A stretch of 64,000 bases of DNA from Palaemon carinicauda. Lineage: Eukaryota; Arthropoda; Malacostraca; Decapoda; Palaemonidae. The position numbers and the translations under genes are program-made. The notes under the pieces are model-generated. The model was given only the letters and a program-made list of their open reading frames with translations. It did not search any database and was not told where the DNA came from. The stretch lies in contig NC_090759.1 of the NCBI RefSeq assembly GCF_036898095.1, positions 19,080,277 through 19,144,276 on the forward strand, read 5' to 3'. Below are positions 22,401 to 32,403 of this stretch, piece after piece. The first letter of the stretch is position 1, and the number at the start of each line of letters is the position of its first letter.

Positions 22401-24146
22401 AATGAAGTGTAGACAGTCGACTTCTGTACTCGTTGGGACAGAACTGGGTCCGGGAGTGGCAGAAACTTCAGTCGTAGTTCCAGAGCCAGAGGGAACCACA
22501 CGCTGTTCGGCCACCTGTGGGCCACTATCGCTGCTAGCCCCTTGAAGGACCTCAGCTTGTTGAGGACCCTCAACAGAAGGTTGTGAGGGTAGATCCTGGA
22601 CCATCTGTTCCAATCGAGGGACATCGCGTCCACTGCTTCCGCCAAGGGGTCCTCGTACGGGAACACATATCATGGCAAATTCTTGTTGTCCTTCGTCGCG
22701 AAGAGGTCTATCTGCAGTTCTGGGACTTGACTCGAGATGAAGGAGAATGATCCTGCGTCTAGGGACCATTCCGACTCTACCGGTGTAACCCTGGATAGAG
22801 CGTCCGCTGTCACATTGCGGACTCCTTGAAGGTGAACTGCCGACAGGTGCCACTTCTTCTTCTCCGCCAGTCAGAATATGGCCAACATCACCTGGTTGAG
22901 AGGTGGGGACCTCGATCCCCACCGATTCAGACATTTCACAACCACTTCGCTGTCCAGTACCAACCTTATGTGGATCGAGTGACGCGGGGAAACTTTCCTC
23001 AGAGTAAGAAGTACTGCCATAGCTTCTAGAAAGTTTATGTGAAAGGTCCCGAATAGCTTGGACCAGGTCCCTTGGACCTTCTTTCGATGAGAGTGACCTC
23101 CCCACCCTTCCTTTGAAGCATCTGTGCGAATCGTCACTGACGGGGGAGGTGGCTGAAGAGGTACCGACCTCTTTAGACGACTGGCCTGAGACCACGGTCT
23201 GAGAAGAGAACGTAGCCGAAGCGGAACCGGTCTCCTCAAGTCCCTTCGCGCGTTTGATGCAAAGCATCTCCAAACTCCGGCTGCATCCTTTAGCTGTGCT
23301 CTTAGCACCGGGTCTGTTACCGACGCAAACTGAAGAGAGCCCAGAACCCTCTCTTGTTCGCGTCTTGATATCCTCTCGGAATCTAGAAGTCTCTTGACAG
23401 ACCCCGCTATCTCCTTCCTTTTCGACATCGGGATGGAGAATCGGTGTGACACTAGGTCCCAGTGAATTCCCAACCACTGGAACCTCTGAGATGGAGAAAG
23501 ACGAGACTTCTTTCTGTTGATCTTGAACCCTAGATACTCTAGGAACTGAATCACCTGTAGGGAAGCCTGCAAGCATTCCGCCCTGGATGCTGCCCACACC
23601 AGCCAATCGTCCAGGTAAGCTACCACCTGGATCCCATTTAGGCGTAACTGTTTGAGCGCTGCGCTCGCAAGCTTCGTGAAGATCCTTGGGGCTATGTTTA
23701 GCCCGAAAGGCATTGCTTTGAAGGCGTAAAGTCTTCGTTGTAGCTTGAATCCTAGGTAGGGGGAGAGACGGCGACTGATTGGAACGTGCCAATAGGCGTC
23801 TGACAAGTCGATGGAGACGGTAAATGCCCTTTTGGGCAGTAAGGCCCTTATGTGTTGCAACGTTAACATCTTGAACTTGTGTTTCACTATGAACTTGTTG
23901 AGTGGCGACAAGTCCAGAATGACTCTGAGTTTCCCCTAGCCTTTCTTGGGAACACAAAACAGCCTCCCTTGGAACTTGATGGACTTTACCCTCCGAATCA
24001 CCTTTTTCTCCAACAGTTCTTGAATGTACTCCTCCAAAACGGGGGTGGAGTGTTGGAAAAATCGAGGGCACGGGGGCGGAGTGCTGTACCAGCTCCAACC
24101 CAGTCCATTTTTGAGCAGGCTGTGGGCCCAGGGATCGAAGGTCCAA
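22131..24146 (-). other. DIRS-C overprinted open frame running into YR
   Basis: A 671-codon frame without stops lies in a different phase of the same strand, across all of RT and RNase H, and ends as the N-terminus of YR (RFGISKDSIDFLEEYKGKS). The homologous phase is open in DIRS-A and, apart from indels, in DIRS-B. In DIRS elements the YR frame is known to overlap the RT frame. There is no ATG at its upstream end (TTG). The N-terminal 580 residues have no recognised domain and are rich in Ser, Gln, Arg and Pro. It may be translated, or simply a by-product of codon use. Confidence 0.5.
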
Positions 24147-24235
24147 CGATCCCGAAAGTACTGTAGTCTCCCTCCTACCGGCATCACTTCACTTTGACTG
24201 CTGCCCTGCAGTCTCTCCCCCTTGGCCGCGACCAC
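22358..24235 (-). pseudogene. DIRS-C RT / RNase H / DIRS C-terminal domain
   Basis: Begins around VGGRLQYFRDRWTFDPWAHS, then LLEKKVIRRVKS and VPKKG. A TAG near 23,937 follows, then LSPLNKF, VSIDLSDAYWHVPISR (motif A), FGLNIAPRIFTKL (motif B) and VAYLDDWLVWAA (motif C intact). RNase H reads IRTDASKEGWGGHS, FLEAMAVLLTL, LDSEVVVKCLNRWGS and TADALSR, with a stop near 22,871. The C-terminal block has LQIDLFATKDN and MSLDWNRWSRIY. Several nonsense changes in this frame contrast with the neighbouring phase, which stays open for 671 codons. Confidence 0.87.
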
Positions 24236-26150
24236 CTCTGGATCCCCTTCCCCTTGAGGGGCGTCTAGACGAGCCTCTGGCTGCTCCTCTAGGCTTTGCT
24301 CGAAAGGTAGTAGACTGCCCTTCGAACACTGGGTTGAATGCCGGGGATGGCGAGGACACGGCCTGGGGCACCCATTGGAAGGTGGTCGGGGCCTGGGCTA
24401 CCATCTGGGGCACCGGAGGCAAAGCTGACTGTTGCTGCTGCTGACGTTGCGGTCTGAAAGGCTTGGCTGGGCGGGGAGAAAACCTAGATTTCTTCGTCTT
24501 CCCCTTCGATTGGGGACCCTCATTGGGGGAAGATTTCCTCTTGAGGGACAGGCCCCACTTAAGGAGAAGATTCCTCTTCTCCGTGGCTGCCTTGTCCACC
24601 ACCTCCTTAACTACATCACTGGGGAAGAGATCTTTGCCCCAGATGTTGGATGAGATCAATTTCTTCGGTTCGTGCCTCACTGTAGCCGAGGCGAACACAA
24701 ACTCCCTGCAGGCCCTCCTCGCCTTGACAAAGCTATAGAGGTCCTTTGTCACCGTGGCCAAATGGGTCTTGGCCACCACTATGAACATTTCATGGACCTT
24801 GGGGTCGCTTGCCATTGTCTCCATGGTTGTCTGGAGAGACATCGAGGCTGCCAGACGCTCCTTTGTCTCAAGCTCCCTTCGCAGAAGGAATTCAGACAGC
24901 TTAGGGAGGTTTTCGCCGAACTGCCGACCTGCGATATCGGCGTCCAACTTCCCAACCGAAAAGGTAAGATGGACGTCCTTCCAGTCCTTGTTGTCCATCG
25001 GCAAGGCTAAAGACAAAGGCTTGCATTCCTCCAAGGAGGGGCATGGTTTGCCAGCCTCGACTGCCTTCAGAACGGCAGCGAACCCCTTCTGCAGAAAGGG
25101 GAAGGCCCTAGCCGGAGAAGATACGAAGGAAGGGTGCTTCTTACTCAAAGCAGCAACTTTCGAGTTCGAGAAGCCCCTCTCCATCATTGCAGACGCCAGC
25201 GAAGCTTGAGCCTTGGCGTGATCCAAGACGATCACCTCCTTCGGCTCTGTCTCCTCCTTCGAGGCCGGTTCCTTCTTCAGACGGACGTAACAGTCCGGAT
25301 AGGCCGCTCTGCTGGGCCAGAATTCCACCTCCTCAAGGGGAACTGAACCCAGCTTCTCCGACATGACGATCTTCCTGACCGTCATCGGCATGTGCTCGGC
25401 ATACCTCCACGGGTTGGCATCCGAGCACACAGGAAGGTCTTTCACGTTGAGCTTTTTCTGAGGCCTGCGTTATGCTGCAATCCTCTGCATCTGTAGTTCC
25501 ATTGCAGCTGCCTTCTGATTGTTCTCCTTCTGCATTTGTTGTATCATGTCAACAATAGAGGAGAGAGCTTGTCACAGCTCTGGTGGAAGAGCGGACGAAG
25601 TAGAGGGGATAGGTTCAGGGACCTGAACCGGAGCGTCCGATGGCACGGCATCCTCTTCCTCCACGACGTTCGGATCTTGATCCTCGTCCTCGCCCCCTGC
25701 GAGGAGGTCCTCTTCCGCCCGTTTGGACATGTCCGACATCTTGTCTTCCAGCTGAATGTCTTGCATGGCATCCGCGACTTCAGCATCCACAGGGATCTGG
25801 ACGAGAGGGATCTCCGGCCGAGGCTGGGGGAAGACAGCGTCAGCAGAAGCCTTGGGAAAGAGGTACGCCCTCATCTTCTCACTTGGAAGATAAGGTCCAG
25901 AGGTATTCTTTTGGAAACCCCTTACCCAAACACGAAGCTTCTCCCTCGCTGCATCCCTTGACTCCGCCGACCTAGGGGAATCAAAGGCCTCAGCTAGCAG
26001 TTTAGTACACACTGAACATACCTGAGGGTCCCAGTAACGGAGATCATCCTTGGAGGCTGCGCAAGCCGCGTGCCTCCTACACGAATCATGCCCGCAGAAG
26101 TTCTTACTGCGGACGTTGCAGAAGACGCTACCGCACTTTGGATGTTCCTC
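24189..26150 (-). pseudogene. DIRS-C Gag (two in-frame stops)
   Basis: Reading from the predicted splice acceptor: EEHPKCGSVFCNV, then a Cys/His cluster (CGHDSCRRHAAC ... WDPQVCSVC), GPYLPSEKMRAYLFPKA, an acidic spacer, TGA and TAA in frame at about 25,575 and 25,462, then DLPVCSDANPWRYAEHMP and a long helical region with ACREFVFASATVRHEP. The tail is Gln-rich then Arg/Gly-rich (SRGRGSRGGRG). DIRS-A and DIRS-B have the same layout. Role by analogy: nucleocapsid-like protein binding element RNA. In an undamaged copy it would be about 650 residues. Confidence 0.8.
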
Positions 26151-26175
26151 CTGTAAAAGAAGAAAATTTCCATGA
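26151..26175 (-). promoter_or_regulatory. Predicted splice acceptor before DIRS-C Gag
   Basis: On the minus strand a pyrimidine-rich tract (ATTTTCTTCTTTTACAG) ends exactly where protein similarity to DIRS-A and DIRS-B Gag begins (GAG-GAG/GAA). The same arrangement occurs at 38,001 and 61,277. No in-frame ATG lies at this point. No donor was identified. Confidence 0.6.
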
Positions 26176-27005
26176 GTATCAGGTGAATTTCAATTCACAT
26201 GTATATACAAGCATGTACAAAGTTTAAAGGAAAGACACACACTTGTGTTTCCCACACAGTCACTTGCTGTAGCCTTCCAGCAATTAAAATCAAATGGTTA
26301 GTCTTTGCTAGAATAACCAAAGTAAATGTTTCCCAAGGGAAACAGGTGTAGCTCACACCTAAGGTGTGACTTTAACATACTGGCTAAAGACAGAAAGAAC
26401 TCTCTTTCAATCTCTGTAAGGCAACACCAAGTGACTGCACAAAGCAACACAAGCATGTTAGAAAACACAGTGTTGTAACATTACTATATCATAGCCTCTC
26501 CCCACAGTATATGCTATACAGGGGAATACTGATACAGTATATGGGGTGGCGTGCCGGCCGGCACAGGTAGGTCTCACGTATACAACTTAAGAACTCTAAG
26601 GCGGCAGAACTCTAGTTCCGATGTCTGTGCCGGCCGGCAGCTACACTAGGTGGCGCCCGGCTGCCGGCCACCACTCCTAGTGGCCGGCAGACAGGGCGAG
26701 GTAAAGGCCGGCCGGCAGAGGTAAACAACCCATGCCGGCCGGCAGCCACGCTAGGTAGCACCCGGCTGCCAGCCGCCACTCTTAGCGGCCGGCAGACGAG
26801 TGAGGAGACCGTCCGGCAAAGGCATGTAGCCATCGCCGGCCAGCAGCGAGAGAACTAGAGAACACCAACTGCCCGGCTGCCGGCCACTAGGCCGGCAGTC
26901 TGCAGAGTACAACACACAAGAAGAAAACAAAATGGGTGCCGGGCTAAGAGGCTATACTACCTCAACGCCCAACACCCGAAAGAGTGCTGAAAGGAAGGGG
27001 AGAAA
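26176..27005 (-). other. DIRS-C 5' leader with gccggcag-rich repeats
   Basis: Non-coding. It holds many copies of the core gccggc in both orientations, including ccggccggcag (26,540-26,900), similar in composition to the leaders of DIRS-A (38,500-38,850) and DIRS-B. It ends at the junction with SR-DIRS copy 2. Confidence 0.55.
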
Positions 27006-27009
27006 CTAA

Positions 27010-29984
27010 TTCAGGCTTCCTAACCACTGCCCACTGGATCTACAGATAGGCGTGGATGAGGGACCAAGGGAGGACCGGGCAGCACTCAAGGTAACAGGTA
27101 CCGTGTCCTTGCCCTCACGAGGGGCACTCTCAGGGTCCGGGAACCCATTGAGATGCCTCATCAGGGTCAGAACCTGCCAGAAGGCATGCTCTGACTCCTG
27201 TGGCTCTCCTCCTGGAGAATTGGCAGCAAAGTCTCCAGTCCCCAAAGGCTCTTCTTAGGGGGACACGTGGACGTTCTCCGTGGGTCTCGTTGACTCTAGA
27301 CGAATCCTCGAGGATGACTTGGGGATGGTCTTGGAGTCCTTCAGTTCCCTCCTGGGACGAATACTGGTCTCCAACAACGAAGTCTGAGGGCTCCTCTCCG
27401 CCCCAACCCTGGACGATCCTTCTGCGCGAGGTAGGGTTTCTTCCATTGGTGCGATGGGAGAACGCCTCACCTCGGTAGACTTCCCCAAGGACGGAAAGTC
27501 TTCGTCCACAGGAGAGGGAGAGAAAGTCTGGGGGGGGGGAAGAAGCCTGCTTCAAGGATTTCCTAGGAGCCAGCTTGGCCCTCGGAGAAGTTACCACGAC
27601 TTCTACTCCTCTCTTCCTCTTCAGTGGGATCGGAGCTGCCATTGATTTGAGGCCCATCTCAGCGAAGGCAGGTTTGAGAGCCTCCACGACAGCTCTGATG
27701 AGGGACCCGAACCATGGCTGCTTACTGACAGCTGCGCTGTCCGAGACTCCCTCTGAAGGGAAGGGGATCGGGCGATCCTTCGGAGTAGAAACTACCACTG
27801 GTCCTGCCTGAAAGGAAAGGGAAGAAGGTGGTTGGTTCCTGGACCTATCCGGAGATTTCCCCTCCTCCTGCGAGCGCACTGTTCTGCGCTTGTGGGGGGG
27901 GAAACATGAAGATGACGACCTGGAAGCTCTTGTTTCCATAGCCTCGCGCGGGGGCTCGCGCTTTGAATCCCGATAGGAATCTCGATGGGAATTGCGCTGG
28001 CGCTCACGCGATGGGATTTTCCCTGGCCCGTGCGCACAGAGATGAGGGCGAGGGCAAGGGCGTGCGCGGGCCAGCGCTGGCGTGCAGGAGAGCAATGGCG
28101 CACAGGAGAGCGATCGAGCGATAACGCGCAGGTGAACACTGGCACGCATGGCACGCAGGCGAGCGACTGCGCACTGGCGAGGGGGCGCGTGGGCGCGCAG
28201 GCGATCTATGGCACTTGGGCGAGTGGGCGCGTTGGCACATGTGAAGGTGCGCGTGGGCGCGCAGGTGATCGGTGTCGCGCGTGATTGCTCGTGGGCGCGT
28301 GGGCGTGCAGGATCTCGAAGACCTCTAGCAGGGCGCACAGCAAGGGCTGCAACAGGTGCGCGCGATGGGGACTGCGTGCGATGGCACGCTGGCGCGCAGG
28401 TGAGCGCTGGCGCGCAGGTGAGCGCTGGCGCGCAGGTGAGCGCTGGCGCGCAGGTGAGCGCTGGCGCGCAGGTGAGCGCTGGCGCGCAGGTGAGGAGCAC
28501 TAACGAGCTGGAGATTATGGGCGCGCGTGGCGCGCATCTGGATGAGGGTGTGCATATGTGCGCTGGCGAGGAGAAGATCGCTGGCGTACAGGAGATCTCT
28601 GGCGCGCAGGTGAGCGCTGGCGAGCAGAAGAGCGCTGGCGCATAGACTCTGCAATTGGAGATCGCTGGCGCACAGGTGAGCGCTGGCGCACAGGTGAGCG
28701 CTGGCGCACAGGTGAGCACTGGCGAGTAGGAGAGCCCTGAGGAGTAGACTCGATAACAGGAGATCACTGGCGCGTTGTCCCTGGCACAGGATGACTCTGA
28801 AGTGAAGTCTCAGGAACAGCAGGCGAACCTTGCGCGCAATTGCGCAGGAGAACGTGGGCGTGCAGGGGCAACCTGGCGCTTAAGGGACTTACTCACAATG
28901 TCAGAAAGGCCCTTTTGCCCCGAAGGGACCGGTGCCCGTTGGATAACGGGGTGCGTGGGCGTCTACAGCGCGTCAGCAGCCAGGAACGGAGACGGTAGGT
29001 CCGCAGGTCTGGCAGGCGAAGGATATCGTGAACGATCAGCAGAGGTGTCCAGGGATGCAGCTGTAATGGTCGGTGCACGGCGAGGAGAATCCTCTGCGGG
29101 GGACTGCGAGGACGAGGAACCAAAGAGGCGCCTCCTAACTCCCTTGTGGGGAGAAGGAAGGCCTCTACGGCGAAGAGAAGGGCGAGCCTTCCGTCTGATA
29201 CGTCCTCTGGGGGCAGCAGGCAGACCATCATCAGTCTTCCGAAGAGGAATCTCTGTTAGTGAACTCCCCCGAGGGGGAGAATCACCTGCAGGAGAGACCG
29301 TTGGACTTAGCTCCTCCCTCGAAGGATGTTCGCAGGGGGGAACTAAGCCTTCAGCTACATCAACCAAAGCAGAGGTTTGACCTAACTCGTCGGAAGCCTC
29401 TGCCACAACAACGTCGACGATAAACAGAGGGTCGACCTCCGCTACGCCGGCGACTGTTTGACAGAAGCCCCCAACCTGATTATGTCAAACAGAGCTTCCT
29501 TAGAGGGGGAACCCTGAAGCCCCAAGGAAGCCCAAAGCTGCAACAAATCATTGTTAGACACGTTATCAGAAATATCCTCCCCCGGGGGAGGAGGAGGAGC
29601 TGCCTTGCTATGGGAGGTAACTCCCTCTCCTGAACCCTGAGGTTGGTCAACATAAGTACAGCCTACGCTACCACTTGACAGCCTCTCGGAAGAGACCGAT
29701 CGAGTGGGAGCTTCGGAGGAGGTTCGGGCTACGGAAGAAGAGTCCTTGGGATTTTCTTTCTTCAAGGAAACCCTTGAAGGAGAAAGATCCCGTTTGGACA
29801 ACTTCTTCTGCCGCCGGGAAAACCTCTCCCACTCGGAGGTAGACCTCTCCCTACACTCACCACACACTTTGTCTCTATCACACCGTTGGCCCCTGCAAAA
29901 AGGACATAAGGTGTGAGGGTCCGTCTCAACCGCCGACATATAAGTACCACAAGGGCGGTCAGGTAATCCAGGACACTTCCGCAT
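27010..29984 (-). pseudogene. SR-DIRS copy 2 Gag, frameshifted and 3'-truncated
   Basis: ATG at 29,984 gives MRKCPGLPDRPCGTY, then HTLCPFCRGQRC and CGECRERS (Cys cluster), a basic segment, and LLQLWASLGLQGSPSKEALFD. A phase change near 29,442 leads to SPHKGVRRRLFGSS. From 28,950 to 28,000 lie Ser-Pro-Arg repeats (RQRSPARQRSPVRQRSP). Then KQPWFGSLIRAVVEALKPAF, KRKRGVEVVVTSPRAKLAP and FWQVLTLMRHLNGF match copy 1. Phase changes near 28,950, 28,100 and 27,500-27,530 (a run of nine G) break it. The conserved block around WFG is the best candidate for a structural Gag domain. Confidence 0.7.
28388..28494. repeat. 18-bp minisatellite encoding SPARQR in SR-DIRS Gag
   Basis: About six near-perfect tandem units of gcgctggcgcgcaggtga. 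On the coding (minus) strand each unit gives Ser-Pro-Ala-Arg-Gln-Arg. Three more units (…gcgctggcgcacaggtga…) occur at about 28,670-28,726. Confidence 0.9.
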
Positions 29985-30221
29985 GGAAAGAAAAAGCAAA
30001 ACAAGATCAAAGACTGTCAAAGCGAGGGTGGGAGCAGACACGTCTGTTCATCACCCGAGCCAAAAGTAAAGTGAGCTAACCATCCCTACCCCCTCGCTAA
30101 CTAGCGAGGGGGCAGTAATCCCTCGTTAAAATTCTAATGGCTCGTCATTTCAGCTACGCCGAAAGTAATACCCATATTAAATAGCGTAGTTTGTATTTCA
30201 GTTACGGAACAAATGTTAATT

Positions 30222-31342
30222 AAAGTCGTTTGGAAAAAATTTTGTTAATGTAAAATAGAACCAAATTATGTCTTGGAGTGTATGTAGTTAGTTGGGAGAG
30301 GAATAAACCTTTTAATTACTAGTCAAATTGATTTTCTTATAAGGTGAACCCATGCAATTCATCTTGCTCTATAATACAATAATATGAAGCTAGTTTTCCA
30401 ATTTACGAAATAGGATTTAGCATTACCTTGCCAGAAGTGAAACTGGTTGGGGAGCAAACAACACAGGATTAAGACTTAAGGTAAGCTAAGCTAAGGATAG
30501 AAAAAGCCTTTCCGCAAAACACTTGGCCATCAGCAAACAGTATGTATTGGTGGTAAAGTTTTACTGTATTACAGATTATCCTTTCGAACAGAAAATATAT
30601 GTTTTCCTGTAGTAAATAACGTGATTTAACCGAATTCCACCTTCATTTCAACCGCAAACAAACAGAACGACCATTCGACTAACTTTAAGTAGCTAATATG
30701 CTGTTGCGGTTGAAATGAAGGTGAAAACCGGTTGAATCACGTTATTTACTACAGGAAACGGAGCCTTTGTAGTTTGTTGGGACAGAGTGAAAAACCGCAT
30801 TTTACAGACACAAGAACATCACCTAATCGAATGTTTCCTACCTTACCTAACCTAACCTAACCTAGGAGCCGTATCCTTAAACTGCCCTACTCTTAACTTA
30901 CCCTGTCCCAACAAACTACATTCACCCCCAGGAAAACATATATTTTCTGTAAATTTTTTTAAATATAATGGCTCTTAATCCGACGCGGGCTCAGTTCGCT
31001 TGCCAGAAAATAAAAACATCAAGCTCGTTTGAACTGGCAAACGGTAATGTTGAGCTGCGCACGCTAACATTAGCAATGTTCTGCTAACGTTAGCAACGCT
31101 AAATATGATAATTCTTGTTCCGCCACTGACTCGCTTCGCTAACATTAGCAATGATACGTTAACACATATATATTTCTAAAACTATTCATTTGCGACAGAA
31201 ACGAATGTAATTTTCGAAGAGAGCAGACCTTTTTCTATAGAAAATAATTAGTTTTTCCTTAGGTTACATTACCCTGTAATACAGTACAATAATACCGTAT
31301 TGGCTACACTCTACTTAATACCCTAAAAACCTATTCTAAGCC
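30222..31342. other. Gene-free interval, A/T-rich
   Basis: No coding frame or recognised element apart from the foldback at 30,589-30,949, a short (CCTAA)n run at about 30,841-30,863, and three copies of gctaacRttagc (31,063, 31,083 and 31,138). It may be host DNA or very old repeats. Confidence 0.5.
30589..30949. repeat. Nested foldback (MITE-like) element
   Basis: The outer arms 30,589-30,609 and 30,929-30,949 are perfect 21-bp inverted repeats (cagaaaatatatgttttcct g and its complement). Inside are two further stems: 30,603-30,657 with 30,704-30,758 (about 55 bp, few mismatches; tttcctgtagtaaataacg... ) and 30,769-30,785 with 30,903-30,919 (17 bp). No coding capacity is seen and no clear target duplication was found. 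Confidence 0.75.
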
Positions 31343-31390
31343 TAGATATACCAGTAAGCTATTCATTAACTTATTAGACAACAATGGCTA
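31343..31390. repeat. 46-bp tandem repeat, left remnant
   Basis: Contains attcattaacttattagaca followed by acaatggcta, the unit of the array at 53,994-54,230. The CR1-like LINE separates it from the rest of the array. Confidence 0.7.
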
Positions 31391-31845
31391 CTTACTTTTA
31401 CTTTTACTTCTAGGGGTTTATTTCTCGCCCTCCATCAGACACTAAGAGTCTGTTCAGGCGGGCCTTGATATGTGAAAATAATTACTTTCCAGTTTATATT
31501 TTTATCTGTATCTTTTCAGTTATTCGCTAGCTTTTGTATTCAGGCTTCATAGTTTTCTGATTACTATTATAACACTTTCCAAAGAGATAAGTCTTCAGGT
31601 TTTTCTTGAAAGCTGCCACATTTTTGCTATTCTTTACATCAAGTGGAAGGTCGTTAAAGAGTCTCGGCGCAGCATAACTGAATGTTCTTCCTCCTATTGC
31701 ATGATTCACACTAATTTCGAATAGTCTGTATGGGTCATCAGCATGTCTAACTCTTACAGCAGCACTAGGAGTTTGAGGGTAGGGGACCAAGCAATCACGA
31801 AGATATTTAGGCTTATCACTTGTAAGTGCTTTGTGAGTCAACAAA
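31391..31845 (-). mobile_element. CR1/L2-like LINE, 3' half (split by DIRS-A)
   Basis: The 3' end shows a short tail of AAAGT-type units (plus strand acttacttttacttttactt). The sequence continues at 53,599-53,993 on the far side of DIRS-A. The element is 5'-truncated. Flanking caacaatggcta at 31,379-31,390 and 53,994-54,005 fits a target duplication, but the motif also occurs in each satellite unit. Confidence 0.8.
31527..31844 (-). pseudogene. LINE RT, C-terminal end
   Basis: About 105 residues: LTHKALTSDKPKYLRDCL, then PYRLFEISVNHAIGGRTFSY, APRLFNDLP and FKKNLKTYLF, the conserved C-terminus of CR1/L2-type LINE polymerases. The N-terminal side joins to the piece at 53,599-53,993 (LHWLPVKARIEFKI) when DIRS-A is removed. 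Confidence 0.85.
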
Positions 31846-32230
31846 ACGGATTTTGAGCGAAGCGAAAAATCTATTTTTGGGTGAGATAGCCATGGCGTCC
31901 TGATGGAAGGTTCCTTTTTGGTAACTTCCTTGGGTATATAACTACTAAATTTTCCCAGAGAATTTAACCACAGGTTATCACAGAATTCTAACTTCTGGAG
32001 CGAGTATCCTAAAGGTTTCCCTTTAAGACATCGTATATCAACAGGGGACGCATGTATTAACGCGCCACATAGCTATCTACACCCTACATAGAGTTAACAC
32101 TTCGAAGTGTAGGGGCGGAGAATAGCTGGGGAGCCGTTCCACAGCTAATCTCGTTCGTGGCTACTTTTGGTACTCGAGATGTAAACAAACGGGCGCCATT
32201 GCTAAATGACGTCACGTCCGTCCTCATCCT
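31846..32230. repeat. DIRS-A 3' inverted terminal repeat
   Basis: Inverted match to 53,245-53,598 from the motif tcctcatcct outward. Beyond the shared ccatggcgtcctgatgg the outermost bases differ: this end has cggattttgagcgaagcg..., the other end has gcccaaaaa. Confidence 0.9.
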
Positions 32231-32309
32231 GAAGCCAGTTGCTTGCCGATCACCATGATACAGCAGAGCAGGGTGGGACCTGAAAAACTGGACGAAATAG
32301 CAGGGAGGG

Positions 32310-32403
32310 TCCATCTGGACGCCATGGCTATCTCACCCAAAAATAGATTTTTCGCTTCGCTCAAAATCCGTTTTTTGGGCTCAAGCCATGGCGTCCTGAT
32401 GGA
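32310..32403. repeat. DIRS-A internal complementary region
   Basis: Reverse complement of the 3' terminus followed by that of the 5' terminus; the ends are joined through six T (six A on the other strand). One difference (ccatctgg for ccatcagg) from DIRS-B. Confidence 0.9.

Larger units (their letters stand above)
19990..27005 (-). mobile_element. DIRS-C, decayed DIRS1-like retrotransposon, 5' end lost
   Basis: From its 3' end: inverted terminal repeat (19,990-20,240), ICR (20,467-20,560), YR (21,457-22,400), RT/RNase H, and Gag (24,189-26,150). It is the same family as DIRS-A and DIRS-B but clearly diverged, with gacgacatgg where they have gacgccatgg in the termini. The 5' leader, rich in gccggccggcag repeats, stops near 27,005, where SR-DIRS copy 2 sequence starts; no 5' inverted repeat is found. 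Two stops in Gag, at least two in RT/RNase H and a frameshift in YR show it is dead. Confidence 0.88.
27006..30221 (-). mobile_element. SR-DIRS copy 2, truncated to leader and Gag
   Basis: Homologous to SR-DIRS copy 1 from its 5' boundary (about 30,221, ending ggaacaaatgttaatt) through most of Gag, stopping near 27,006-27,060 where similarity after GKDTV is lost. No RT, RNase H or YR follows; DIRS-C leader sequence comes instead. The junction could be a deletion or a recombination between the two families. It is not interrupted by LINEs. Confidence 0.75.

Noticed and set aside
26612..26833. Minus-strand 73-codon frame in the gccggcag repeats
   Set aside because: Low-complexity leader of DIRS-C; no similarity to the other copies at protein level.
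28148..28645. Plus-strand frames rich in Trp/Arg/Gly across the GC-rich repeats
   Set aside because: Antisense reading of the minisatellite; stop-free only because of base composition.
28388..28726. Possible CRISPR-like array
   Set aside because: 18-bp units are directly adjacent without spacers, in a eukaryotic element and in coding phase.
27130..28767. 545-codon minus frame with CAPALT repeats
   Set aside because: The 3' half is real Gag, but the repeated CAPALT part is another phase of the 18-bp minisatellite that encodes SPARQR in the Gag phase.
30841..30863. Interstitial telomere, (CCTAA)n as in arthropods
   Set aside because: Only about four imperfect units; too short to support more than chance or a small relic.
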